DNA from: Archilochus colubris
Lineage: Eukaryota; Chordata; Aves; Apodiformes; Trochilidae
DNA length: 64,000 bases
Assembly: GCA_023079485.1 (NCBI GenBank)
Contig: CM041091.1
Location: 33,254,146 to 33,318,145 of the forward strand
Reading direction: 5' to 3'
Part shown: positions 1 through 12,300 of the stretch, piece after piece
Numbering within the stretch: position 1 is the first letter of the stretch
How the letters are laid out: the number at the start of each line of letters is the position of its first letter
Made by a program: the position numbers and the translations under genes
The notes under the pieces: generated by a model
Told to the model about the DNA's origin: nothing
The model's input: the letters and a program-made list of their open reading frames with translations, nothing else
Database searches by the model: none

Positions 1-2689
1 AAAAGCAAACCAGTTATTTATGATATGGTTTTATAGGTCCTTCACATCACCTCCTGGGAGGAATATTTCCAAGAGGAATTTGCAGCATGTGTGTAGAATA
101 AGTACTTACATGTCTTGACTGAAAATATTTACCTACAAGGCTGACAATGTAAAACAATTATTACCAAACCTGTGATATTTAACTGAGCTGGAACAAGTAT
201 TCCTCTCGTGTGGTTGTATACAAGAGGTGTGAAATCCAACTTGATTGTATCTGTATATTTATAGAGTATTTCATTTCTTGAAAATATATTTCATGCAGGG
301 GAAGGGTTCCCTTTTCATTCATCCTCTTCAAAAGATATTCTTAATCTCTCTGGCAGGAATTTCAAATATCATTCCCAGCCAACCCATGTGTTTGGATTTC
401 CTGGAGTTACTGGTATGAAAAGGAATGTTTCTTTGCTCCAAGAGAATTGCCTCCTATTCAGTGTGATGCATTTCAAAATAAGGTGAGAATCCAAAGAGTT
501 GACACACTCCTGTGATGAAACTTCCAGGTTTTAAGCAATGAAGCATTTTGCAGTTTCCTCTTCCTAAATGAAAAACATATATGCACAGTGTGAAGAAATA
601 TATTACACCCAAGTATGTAAACTTTGTCAGCTCGAACATCTCAGAGTTTAATGAAAAATATTTCTCAGGAGGATGCTTCATATTATTTTTGCTGGGGAAA
701 AAGAAAAATCTTTTATTTTCTCAATATTACAGTCCTACCCCATTATCATTTTTATCTCTAGCTCCAAAACCCCAGCACTAGGATATTTATGCATTGTGAA
801 TCAGGAGGAGTATTTTTTACTGCCTATCAAAATTTTAATGCTCTATTTGTAAGTTGTTTTCATTAAAATGAAAATGTGGAAAGTAATAAAATGAATATAG
901 ACCCTTAGTGGTTATCTGTGGGGCTTTATGTAGTTCCTGGGATTACTTGTGTTCTTTCTGTTATAGATGGTGATCAGACAACAGGACAAACCTCTTTTTC
1001 CACTGATGTCAAAGTAGATTTTGCTATTATAATACAGAATGTATATTTAATATGTAGAAGTTCTAAGTAATTCTTTAATTTTATTGAACCTTGTACTCCT
1101 TGCCCTAGGAGTGTACTTAATCCTACCTATATGTAATTCCCATTTAATGCAGATATATGTGGAAACAGATTCTAAGGAATGCCAATCTGTAGAAGAAGTT
1201 AATTTAATCATTAATTAACAATTTAATCATTAGTTATCAGCCATCTATTTCTCATGAAGGAAACAGGCTCCTTTAGCCCCCCTCAAAACACAAACAGCAC
1301 AGTTTGAGTGCCAGATTTGAACCTGGAGGCCCACAAAGGCAGGAATATGGCAATATCTCTGTTTATTTGCTAGCTACCCCTATCTGCAGGTCTCAGTTAC
1401 CACCCCAGTGCTGCTTTGTACCCCCAACCCACACCTTGTACCTGCAAAGCTGCCAGGGTGTTCACAGAGCAATTCCTGGTTATCAGGAATCGAAATGAAA
1501 ACCCCATCAGGTTTCCTGGTTTAGAGATCATTACAGTAACAGTCTTAAAAATCTCTAAGCCATCTAATGCCTGAGCAGCTTCAGCAGTTTTGCAGCAAAT
1601 CTTTAGAGAAATTCCGGATCCTCGTAATTAGAAATAAACACCACTGCAGCACTGCTTTTCCATTTCATTTCCCCTTGTGCAGGAACCCAAAGATGACTCT
1701 AGGAACAGGGCAACCGTGTCCATGATCTCACTTAATTCACTTTGATTTATCTTATAAAAACAAACCTCTTAAATCAAAGGGCTCACTTGTAAGTTGTCTT
1801 TGGTAAGGCTCTAATCATTTCCCAGCTAATGCAGGATCAAGGTGATGAGCCAGGAAGCTGACTTGGAAAGGCTTTTGATCTTCTCCCTCCCAGGCATCAT
1901 GCCTCAAGGTGCAGGAGCTGGGTCCTAGGAATTACCTAGGAATTCTGCAGGATGGGAACAACCAAAATCAGGTGAGGTTGAAGGTGTGGGTGGTGACCTA
2001 GGGAACCAATCCCAAGGATGGGAAAAGGGAAGGTACAGGGAAAGAGAAGTGGATTCCTTCAGATGTTAGAGGTGAGTGCTTGATTTCAAACCCTGACACC
2101 AGTGAATGCTGCTGAAGACAGAGGTCCCCTGAATTCCTAATTATTCAAGAAATAACAGGACTAAAATTCAACTCTTTCCTTGAAAAAGGACCTATTCTTA
2201 CTCTCAAATTTGCAGTACTGGGCTTTTCCTTTAGTGGAGGACTAATCCTAACCCATGATAGCCAGTCAGACCTTCCACCTGTCCTTCTGCTTTTACATCG
2301 TTTCTTTTTGATAAAGAAATTTTTTTTTTTTTAAATCGTGGTCTCTCCAAGAGTAGGGAGGTTGGGGTCAGGTAGCTGGTTCAACTTACTCCTTCTTTTG
2401 TAATCGCATCATCCACACTCTCGTTAGCCAGGAGGTGTTAATTAGGGGCTGGGTTTTTGATTTGGGTTTGGAAACCAGGTGTTTCCAATCCAAGGATGCT
2501 CACCTGGGAATGGTGTGCTCATCAACACGCCCGGACCCAAAACCAGGCACCAGCTGGTACCGAACATCAGCAGAAACTTTCTTTTAGAGCCTCATCTCCG
2601 GGAAGAAGGGGACAGAAATCCTCAAGGAGGCAGGTGGCTGGGAAGATCAGACCAGGAGCTAAAAACCCCACCAAGAAACGGGTGATTTC
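1..2689. other. Upstream flank of DOCK1, no gene recognised
   Basis: AT-rich sequence with short open frames only, none longer than expected by chance and none resembling a known protein. A run of T lies near 2319-2333. I see no exon of a neighbouring gene, no repeat family I can name and no clear regulatory cluster. It could hold distal promoter elements or untranslated upstream exons that sequence alone does not reveal. Confidence 0.6.
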
Positions 2690-3186
2690 TTAGGATCAAG
2701 CGTCCTGCGGAACACTGGGATCCTCTCTCTGCCTGGCAATGCGGTACCGAGGGAAATCACCCGGCGTTTCCGACCCAGCTGGGTTTGTGTCGCTGAGGAA
2801 CCTTCTGGGCAGCGATAGGTCCCAGGTGTACCTGGAGTACAATTACACAATGAGTAAGAACACCGGGGAGGCACCACCCCACCCCGCTTTCCTTTGTGTG
2901 CGAACCAGCCGGGACCCAGCTGCCTTTTCCTGCCGGGACGGAGCGGGCGGTTCGGCGCTCCCAACTCCTTCATTCGCGGGGCTCCCTTCGGAACTCCTCG
3001 GGGTTTTTTTTTGTTTGTTTGTTTTTCCCCCGCTTCCTTCAGCACGACGGGGACCGGGCGGGCTCCGAGGTGTCTGCCCGTCCCTCCCCGCCATCCCCCG
3101 CCGGCTGGCCGGGCAGCCAGGCCGCTGGCTCCGCCCGCACCACATGACTCTGCCGTCGGTAGAAACTTTTCCCGTCCCGCGGTTGG

Positions 3187-3198
3187 AAAATGGCGGCG
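3187..3198 (+). promoter_or_regulatory. YY1-type / TISU-like element
   Basis: The sequence AAAATGGCGGCG sits 68-79 bases ahead of the DOCK1 start. It matches the YY1 core AANATGGCGGC, which in CpG-island promoters usually lies at or just downstream of the transcription start. It also closely resembles the TISU element (SAASATGGCGGC) with one mismatch. YY1 binding and start-site positioning are inference. Confidence 0.55.
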
Positions 3199-3201
3199 TA
3201 G
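3190..3201 (+). other. Three-codon upstream ORF (ATG GCG GCG TAG)
   Basis: A minimal upstream ORF lies inside the YY1/TISU-like element. Its initiation context is strong, with A at -3 and G at +4. If the leader includes it, it would be read before the DOCK1 start 65 bases downstream and would favour reinitiation. Whether it is transcribed depends on the start site. Confidence 0.45.
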
Positions 3202-3265
3202 GAACCGGGGCTCTCTCGCATCCCCCACCCGCACCGCCTAGCCCCCGCCGCCACCCCCATGCGCC

Positions 3266-3311
3266 ATGACCCGCTGGGTTCCTACCAAAAGGGAGGAAAA
3301 ATACGGCGTAG
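3266..3311 (+). CDS. DOCK1: DOCK1 exon 1 (coding part)
   Basis: Encodes residues 1-15 plus the first base of codon 16. The start context has G at -3 and A at +4, which is adequate. Donor is gtgagg at 3312. The peptide [15 protein letters not shown] leads straight into the SH3 domain and is the signature start of DOCK1. Another ATG at 3259, 7 bases upstream and out of frame, has a poor context. Confidence 0.96.
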
Positions 3312-6300
3312 GTGAGGACCCTCCCGCCTGTTGCGCTCCGGATCGGCCCGCGCCGTCCCCCGCCAACCCCCCAGCACCCGCGGGCTTCCCCTCCCTCCCT
3401 TCCTCCCCGCTTCCCCCGGCCCCGCTCCGCCCGCTCCCTCCGGGAGCACCCCCCGCACTTTCCGCTTTGGAAAAGCCCCGGGAGGGAGCTGGGGTCCGGG
3501 GCTGGGCTTGACCCCGCCGGCTGCAGCCCCCGGCCCCGCCGCTCCCCACGGGTTTTGGCGGAGGGGAAAGTTTCATAGAAAGTTGGCTGGGAACGCTGGG
3601 CAACCTGCTTGAAAAGTTGCCTTTTCCTGCTTTTATTTTTTGTGTGTGTGTGTGTGTCCGCCTCCCCGAGTGCTACTTTGTCTGCATAGAGTTATTTTGC
3701 TTCGTGTGTGTGTGTGGTTTTTTTTTTCCCTTCCCCTTTCTCCCCGTTGGCAGCTGAGCAGGATACGCTGGATCCTTACTGGGAAGCCCACCCTGCTCCA
3801 GGGGGATGCCCGGTGCTCCTTCTCCTCTCCCTCCTCGGGAGAGAGAAGGTTTTAAAGCTCCCGAGGCAGAAGAAAGCTCTTGGTTTTGCAGGGAGTGTGA
3901 TTTTCATACAGATGAGGGCTTTTCCTTGCCCGCTGCTGTCCGGGGATCCATTTCGTACTCTGCTGCTTCCGTCCCTCTCATCAGACAGAGCGGGATTGTT
4001 CTCTGCCGGGCTTAAAATGCTCCGCTTTAATTAAACAGCTCCGAACTCCGGTGGGTTTGGGCAGTGTTGTGCCAACAGGGCCTGGTTTGATATGGAAGAT
4101 GTTTAGTTTTGATTTGTTTGTTTTGGTTTTTTGTTTGGGTTTTGGTTTTTTTCTTATGGAGGCCGAGACTTTATTGGCGTGAGAGCATTTGTGCTGGGCA
4201 AGGAAATAACAGATCTGATTCTCCAGCTTGGAAATCTGAAATTCAGTGTTAAGCACAGTTCTTAAGTTCTTTTGCTTGTGGAGAACAAGTTATTTTTCAT
4301 ATATACCCACAGCTAAGCCTTGGTTAAACAAAGTGAGCAGGAAGGAGGGAGGTTCTGGGTCTAAGTCGAGCCCAAGTGTATTTTAGGAAATAGTCTTTAA
4401 ATTCTGTGTTTTCATTCTTAAAAAACTACATCATGACTTCCAAACCCTAGCTGGTCAGTGGGATGGTGTGGAAGCTGTGAGTAACCTCAGTGCTGAGGAT
4501 GCAGGACGAGTACCAGAGAGCAGAAGTGCTACAGGTGGCAGTCACAGGTTTTCCCAATACCTGCTTGGTGGTGTGGGATGGATAGGGTATTCCTGTGGGT
4601 ATTTCTGTGATTCTGACTAAATCATCATCCTACTGCTATAAACCTGGGACACTTGAATGCCAAGTTCCTTGTTTTCAGTTCCTCTGTGGTAGAGGTGGTT
4701 GCCTGGACCAGGCTCTCCAGGAATCAGTGTCTTGGAAAGCATTCTGAAAGGGTGAGAGAATAAAAGATGTGGAATAAACTGAGTGCCATTTAAAATATGC
4801 TTTAAACATACCTAGAAATCCTCTGTGGGAAATTCTAGTAAGATCACTAGATTTAAAATGTGAGTTTAAGAAGTTTCACAAGGCACAAAATGATCTGCTC
4901 AGTTGGTATTTTTTGTCTCCACTGCACTGGAGAGAAGTTTATCAGGGTTTTATAGTGGGTTTGTTTTTTCTGTGGTAGTTTATTTTCTTTTTCCTGCAAG
5001 CTAGCTGAGAGCCATGATCCTTAGCAAAATGAGGTTATTTCTCTGCTGAGTGGCAGGAGCATGAGTGTGGAAAGGAGAGGTAGTGTTGTAAGGAGATAAA
5101 ATCAGAGTTGGAGCTAATTGAACATTGAGATTCAGTGGCCCGTGCCATGCTGTTAGACACTGTTTTGGGCAGGATAGCTTCTTGTCAGTGTCACTGGGTT
5201 TCCTCCTGAGAAAGATGAATATTCAGCTTGGTTACACTTGTTTTACACATCTTTGTGTTGTTATAAAAGGGGCACTTCTGTACACTACATGACTCCGGGT
5301 ATTCTATTTTTATTTTTTTTTTTGCTGCTTGTGAAACTTTCCAGGTTGTGGAGGATTGATGCAGTCCCAAACAGACATGAGGATGGTACTTTTAGAGCTG
5401 AATATGCTAACATGAATATTTTTCTTCCCAGCTATTTGCCATGACCAGTCCTGGAGGCTGACACTGAATCAGTGAAACAGTCCTCTACCTGTTCCCCAAA
5501 GAGAGGTGGTAATTGAGGTGTTATCTTAGTGCAATGTAGTGAATATGTCAGTTTCAGTAAGGCAGAAGTGGGAGCAAGGTGGCTGTTGTGGGTTATGTTG
5601 CAATTGTGGGAGCTCAGCCATGTTTGTGTATATACATACAGATGTGTGTATATATAATAGAAAATGTCTGAATATAAACCATGAACTTGAGTATATACAA
5701 TTTATCCATTTTTCTGTACACATTTCTTCCCCTTTTAGCTACCTGTGCCCAACTGAGGTTTCATGACATCTCAAGTCCTGAAGTTGGGATGCAGGAGGAA
5801 CAAATGACTGTGCCAGGGGGCACAGGTGTGTTCTGAAACACCCACTCCACCCTGCATGGTGGGCTTCGGGGGATGATGCTGGATATCCAGCAGGCGTGGG
5901 AACTCTAATTTAAAATTATATAATTTAAAATTTATTGCCTTGAACTGGGGCCTTGGGCATGGGCATTATCTCTGCAGGCAGTTGTGAGCGTGACTCAGCT
6001 CCGCTTCCTGAGAGAATTCAGGGCTCGGCGTGTGGGGAGGTTGGATGAAGAATGGGTGTGGATATAATGGGATAGGACAGTTATTGGATTAACATACAGG
6101 GAGCCATCCAAAACAGGAAAACAATCGGCTTAATGGATGTTGCTTTTCCCTGCTCCCAGCGCTGCGTAGCCTCCTCTCTCCCAGCTCCTGGCTCTGTGTT
6201 TCATCTCTTGCCCATCACATGGAGGTAGGGAAATGGCCCTCTGGGTGCACATCTGCCTTCGTAGGAACATCAGAGGCTTCCAGAGAGCCCCAGAAGCTCC

Positions 6301-9300
6301 TGGTATCTGCTGAGCCCTCTTGGTGTCCCCACGTGGATGCTCAGCTCTCTTTAGTGTGATGTGAATATTGTGATTCCTGTGTTCTGCCTTATGCCAGGGG
6401 AGAGGAGATGGAATGAGCTGCTTTAAGGAGTGTACAAGCCTGATTTAGCATAAAGTGGCTGGAGCAAGTGCCAAAATCCTCTTGACTTCGACTGTCATTT
6501 GACTCTTTCCCTGTGGGCTTAAACAGTAAGAGGAAGAGCTGGCACTATGTGGTTACTACACAAACCCTATCTAAAATGCCTTTGTTCAAAAGTATCTGCA
6601 GATATGGAGTCACTAGACCACCCTGCTGGTAGTCAAATCTGGTTTGTTTTGCTTTGATTTTATTTTTTCTTTGGAAATAAATAGGCATTTAAATAAATAG
6701 GCATTTAAATATTTTTCTATTGAAAAATAGTGCCCTGCATGGTCAGATCCAGAATAACTTCCTGGCTGCAGGGTTTCTGCTCCCGGATCCTGGCAGCTTT
6801 CAGGATGCTGACTCTGCTTTCCTCTGCTGCTTCTAATGAGTTGCTGGAAAACGTGGATAGTCATGTCCTTGCTGGGATCACTACACCAGGGCAGGCTCTG
6901 CCTGGCAGGCAAGGTGCTCCTGGATTTGGATGGCTTCAGGAATTCCAAGCCTTGCTGAAGCAAGGGCTGGGTGGCTGCACGGGAAGCTGCGTGGAGAACA
7001 GCCCAGAAACAAATCTGATTTTACTGGGAGCCACACCAGTTGGGAGTTCCTGTGTTGTTTGGGTTTTTTTTTGTGTGTGTGTGTGGTTTTTGTTCTTTTT
7101 TTTCTTTGCTTGTTACTAGTGAGTTTTTGTTCTGTCCCCTAACAGGGCAAAAGCACCTTGATTTTAGGTGCTTTGAAACAGGGTGGGCCTTGGTTTTAGG
7201 ATATTTTAGTGCCACTCTCAGAGATATCTTCTCAAAAGGCACATACAGAAGTATCTTCAAACCAGGTACAAAGAAACATATAGTTTTTATTACTAGAAGA
7301 GGTCTATAACAGCTCAGGGGGCTAAGTGGTGCTACAGAGGTCATGATATAAAGGTTTTGCAGTTGAGCTCTGCTCTTGTAATGTCTCTTTGCAAAGGAAG
7401 GGATATGAATTTGGTAGCAGGAATCCTATGGTCAAGCACTGCTGCTTTGATCTGCTGCTAAAGGGAGGACTCTGGCAGTTTGGGGCAGTTTTGAGGCTTT
7501 TGTGGAGTCCTGGAATTATAAAGCTGTGGTGGTGGCACCTGGAGACTCTCTTGTTTACTTAGAATTGATGATCTTGTTCTTGTGTATTTGTGCCCTAAAG
7601 CAGGGAAGAAAAGGCTTTTAGGAAATGGAGAAAGTGGCATCTTGGTGCTGAGTCTCAGGAATGCAGTTTAGGAGTTATAGTGGTGCTGTGTTTGGAGCAA
7701 GGTTGGTTGCTGGTGGGGCAGGAGGGTTTCCTTCATTGCTGTTAATGAGGGCTGAGCTCTGTCTTGTCCCAAACCCATGGAGGAAAAACATCTATGGAAT
7801 ATTTGCTATTTAATAACATTTTTCCATTTTTTGGAAAGTGCATTCAGGCTCCTAGAGACAACATTTGCTGCTGTATGTCCAGATTGGAGCTTTATTTTGT
7901 GATGTCTTAATGATGCCTTCTAATTCCCTGTATCCAGAGGGGCTGCACTGCTGTGCCCTCCACCCCATGAAGCAGAGGTAAGGGACTGGCAGATGAAGCA
8001 TTCTCCTACCTCAATCAGTGTCCTTAATTTGGCTGTGGGCTCAGTTTACTCAGCAGTTACTCTTGTTCTCTGTCAATAAACAAGCAACAGATTGCAGAGG
8101 GATAAAGATACTGGGTAAGTGGAATTAAGGGTTTACTCCACTGTTTGGTTTCATGCAGGTACTGACCTGAAGTGACAACACTGCAGCCTGAGATTGTCCT
8201 GAGGAATGACTCCTTTAGGGATTCACTGGAAATGTGGGTTTTTTTTTACTCACAAAGCACATATTGACTTCCTATAGGCAGCTGGCTGCCTAGGGGTGTA
8301 GTACAGAGCATTTATTTAACTCTGCAGAGGAGGTCTTCAGTCAGTTTATGAATTTTTCAGCTTTAATTAACACTTTTGTTCCTAGAACATTAAAAAGGAA
8401 GAGGAGGTTTTCGAAAGATGAGGATTTATACTTTACATCATCCATAAGTATGGAAGTGACAGTAGGATGAGGTCCTGATGTAAGGTTTTTGGTTTGGTAT
8501 TAATTCAGAGGGAAAACCATTTCTGAATTTCAAGTGATACCTTGGTGGGTTTTGAAGTTTTCCTCTTGGTCCCTGATTTGCCATAAATGCTTGATTTGGG
8601 TGCACTGTCACAGTCCTAATTTTGGACTATTTGCCATATGTGACACAGTTTTCTTTGTATTTTTCCCTCTGAATAGGCAAAGCTTTCAGGGAAAGGAAAG
8701 TAAACTGGATGGAGCTTAAACAGTGTCTCCAGGAAGCCTTCCTGTCAGCTTGCAACTCCAGGCTTAAGCTTGGCAAGAATTCTGAGTTGAAGTATTGGTG
8801 TGTCTGAGATTTGTCCACTATTAGTAGTGGAGCACATGCAGGATACACTTGGTGTAATCCTCTAGTAGTCCTTCAGGACTGAAATCCAGTACATCTTGTT
8901 AAATACCTGAAGCTGTGCCCAATTTTAGATAAAGAGCTAAAAGCTGACTTACATTAATGAAGGAAAGCTCAAATGAGGAACTGGTGCTAATCTCATTTTA
9001 AAGCATTTATTAAAGTTGCCTTTCCTCTCTACTTGCTCTGAAATTTCCATTAAGTGTTCAGTGGGGGCTAAATACCAGCTGTGAAATACTTGGGTGCTCT
9101 TCATGGTGCTCTCAGGGCAGGGAGATGGACTCCTGAAAACTCAGAACATCCTTTTTCTATTTTGGTAAGCTGAAAAACATTTCAAATTCCGTTTTCTGGC
9201 CTGTGGTAGATCCCAAGGCTGTTCTAACAATAGTTGTTTTCTGAATAATGCTTTAATGAATTCCTTAATGAGTTACTGGAATACTTCCCTCCATTAGCTT

Positions 9301-12300
9301 CCGGGGGGAAACTTGAAATCATGCCCTGTGTAAACCAAGAGAATGTCCAAAAAGAGAGAATTCTTGTAATTCTGAAACTTTATCTACATCTTCAGGCTCT
9401 AGTTGTGAAAACATTTCTCTATATTAATAGTATTATTTATCTTCCTGTGTGTATGTAATTTGTGCATTAAATCTGATTTCTGGTGGAGAGCTTTGTAACA
9501 CAAGAAGCAGCAGTTGCTGGATTTCAGTTTCATCAGCAAAATGGGAAATATCTCTGGGAATATTTTTCTGCTCCATATAGCTTTGTAACTAAACTGAAAT
9601 AATTACACTGAAAACTCTAATGTGTAATCACGTAGCCATATACATAACAAAACAAACAGATGGATGAATAACTGAAGGAATTATTGGCTATGATACTTAG
9701 GGTTTTTTTAATAATATTTCTTAGCACTGGTAAGTTATTTAGAGTGATGTTTATATTATTTTAGCAGAGGTTTGTGGGGGCTGGTTTTCCTCCAGGGTGC
9801 TGGAGTAGCAAAATGTCTCTTATCTAGCAGCAAATACAAATGGTATTACCAATGAGAGGTAATAGGGTTTGCTGTGTAATTTATGAGCACAAAGGGAGGG
9901 CCAAGTGTGCATAATTGGGATATTGCTTGTAGGCACTTGGTGTCTTGTCCTGTTCTGGACATTTTTAGCCTTGTGGTAGCTGTTTCACTGTGGTGGTTTT
10001 ACTGCACACATCCATCAATATTGAGCTTGAAAACCTGGCTGAGCAGCTCCCAGGCTTCTGGAGGAGCAGGGTTTTGGGGTGGGCAGAAGTTGGCACTGTG
10101 GAGAGTGGTTTTCCTTGTGAAGGAGCCTCCTGGCTTCTTCTGGAGTCTCTGAAGGGTGAGTTCTGGCTGATTGCAGCCAATGGAACCCAATGGGTTGTGG
10201 GGCACTTGGGGCCTGGGGGAGCATCAGAACCAGGACTTGTCTGAGAACCTCTCCCAACCTTCAGGTTCCTCCTGGGAATCCAGCCTTAGGTGTTGGTGTT
10301 TTCTCCAAACAAAGCACGGAAATGTTGACATCACTGGGTTTGGAGTTGAATGTAATAAAATAACAGATGTGTAGGGAATGGAGTTAGAGCCCCTGGGTCC
10401 CAGGAGGTGGCTGCCAAAGAAGGAGTTGATAATGTTGGATCATAATGTTTGAGGACCTTCAACTGTGCTCTATGAGTGGAGAAGGGCTTTGCTAATTTCC
10501 ATACATGGAACAATAAAATTAACTAATAGGGAAGAAATAAGATGGGAGTTTTTGGGAGGTGGCAGGGATGCAGGATGCTGGGAAGCTTGGCTGATGCCTG
10601 TGTCCAGCAGCGAGGCTGTTGATGCCAATTGATTCTTCAGCCTTGGATGTCCTCCTGATCGTGCCAGCTGGTCTGGAGGCAAAGAAAAATGGTGTGGTGG
10701 AGACTGGCCCAGCAAATGGAGCTGGGTGATTTATTTAGGAGTTGCTTCTGCTTCACCCCCAGTGTGTGCAGTGTTGTTTCTAGCAAAGGCTGCACGTAAA
10801 AAATGACAGCAAGTGGTAATGTAGAAGTGTTCCTGTAGTGGACCCTGGAACAGGAAATATCTCTGTGTAGAGCCAGATGGAAGGAGCTGATGATATTTGA
10901 GTTTCCAAGTCTTGACACAGATGGTGAAGGATTTAGAGGGCTGCTTGCCTTCAAAAGATCTGCTGTGCAGATGAGCCCAGGGAACAGATCTTGATGCTGA
11001 AATGCCTGTGGGTTATCAAGGAGGTTATTTGGAATGGCCTGTAAAGGCTGTCCTCTAAAAAGGGTTGCACTGTGGTTTTAGTGACTAACCAGAGATAGGG
11101 TGAAGCATGTCACTTGGGTCAGGGAACTTGTAGATAAAGGTCTGTGGGAACTTTCTCATGACTAAACATGAGGTTATTCTCCTGAAGGATGAGCATGTGA
11201 ATAAACATTAACCTCATGAAAGTAAGAAGTGGAGTTTTTATTTTTAATTATGATTTTTTTCCTTTGTTTTTAAAGAAATGCAGCTAGAAGAGGGTTTGTT
11301 CATTGGGACCAGATGCAGGAATGACCAAGATTCCCTCTTTGGTGGGCTGTGATTCCCTGGGTCCTTGCTTCTGCCTTGCAATACAGCCTGGGGTTTAAAA
11401 ATAATGTGTCCTCTTGGTTTCCTGATCTTTTCTGTTTTGGGGTCTCACAGGAGGATGTTATGTTTTTTGCTGTTCTGCTTTGGATAGTCTGTGGCTCCTT
11501 TGTAACACAGATGTGCAGAAAGTGATGCTAATATTCAGGTCTGTTGAATGGGAGGTTATGGTGGTGCTTGGAGCTCTCTCTGTGTTACAGCAATGTGTGG
11601 CTTCCTATCTCTTGAGCAAAATGTGGTTGTGATACAAAATTAGGATTATACACAAAAGCTTTCTCACTACCTAGTTTTCCTTGGTTTGGTTTTTTTTTTT
11701 AATTTTTAAATTTATTTATTTATTTATCTGGCATATCCTGCTTAATTTAGAATGACTTCTGAGCTTTTGTCTTTTTTGTTTCTTGTATTTTGTCCTTACC
11801 CATTCCCACCAGTTTTCTGCAGACAGGTCCTGTTGTCCTTAGTGGAATTCCTTCCTTCTCAGTCACCTGGCTGCTCCTCTTTCCCCTCTCACACTGATGG
11901 GCAAACATTTGTTGTGTCTCTAAGAATCTGTAGCCCTCCTGATGCTTCATTGACCAAGGATCTTAGGTGGAATTGAACTGAGATTTTCTTCTCCCTTCTG
12001 AGCTTGGGGTGTTGTGGTTTTGGGGTCAGGTTTTCCTTTTGCTTCTGTGGACTGATTTTTCTGAAATTTCCAATAAAGGGTAAGTGGTTTAATTAAAACA
12101 GTGGCTTTACTCATAGTGTTTGTAGTAAGATTTTTTTTGAGGTATCTGGGGTCCTCCTTTACATCAGTTATTCTGTAGAAGCAGTGTCTGACTCTGCCTC
12201 CTCCCCTGACAGCCTGTCAGAGCAATGCCTGTAGCTGCTGACAATCTTTTTTTCCCCTTCCATATGACCTTGGTCAGGTTTGTTCTGTACTCATTTTTTC

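Larger units (their letters stand above)
3144..3269 (+). other. Upstream ORF whose stop overlaps the DOCK1 start codon
   Basis: An ATG at 3144 opens a 41-codon frame that ends with TGA at 3267-3269, so the last bases read ATGA with the DOCK1 ATG at 3266. The initiation context is weak (C at -3). It matters only if the transcript starts upstream of 3144. The encoded peptide is low-complexity proline/histidine-rich and resembles nothing, so any role would be translational control. Confidence 0.4.
2690..3640. promoter_or_regulatory. DOCK1: CpG-island promoter of DOCK1
   Basis: Base composition changes sharply from AT-rich flank to GC-rich, CpG-dense sequence around exon 1 and returns to AT-rich after about 3640. 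No TATA box is visible ahead of the start codon. GC-box cores (GGGCGG) are visible at 2945-2950 and about 3056-3061, with the reverse form CCGCCC at 3131-3136. This is the usual architecture of a broadly expressed TATA-less vertebrate promoter. The transcription start is inferred to lie between about 3050 and 3200 and was not determined. Confidence 0.8.

Noticed and set aside
2659..3234. 191-codon minus-strand and 176-codon plus-strand frames in the CpG island
   Set aside because: GC-rich sequence lacks stops. The compositions are Gly/Pro/Arg-rich without similarity, and several frames overlap on both strands.
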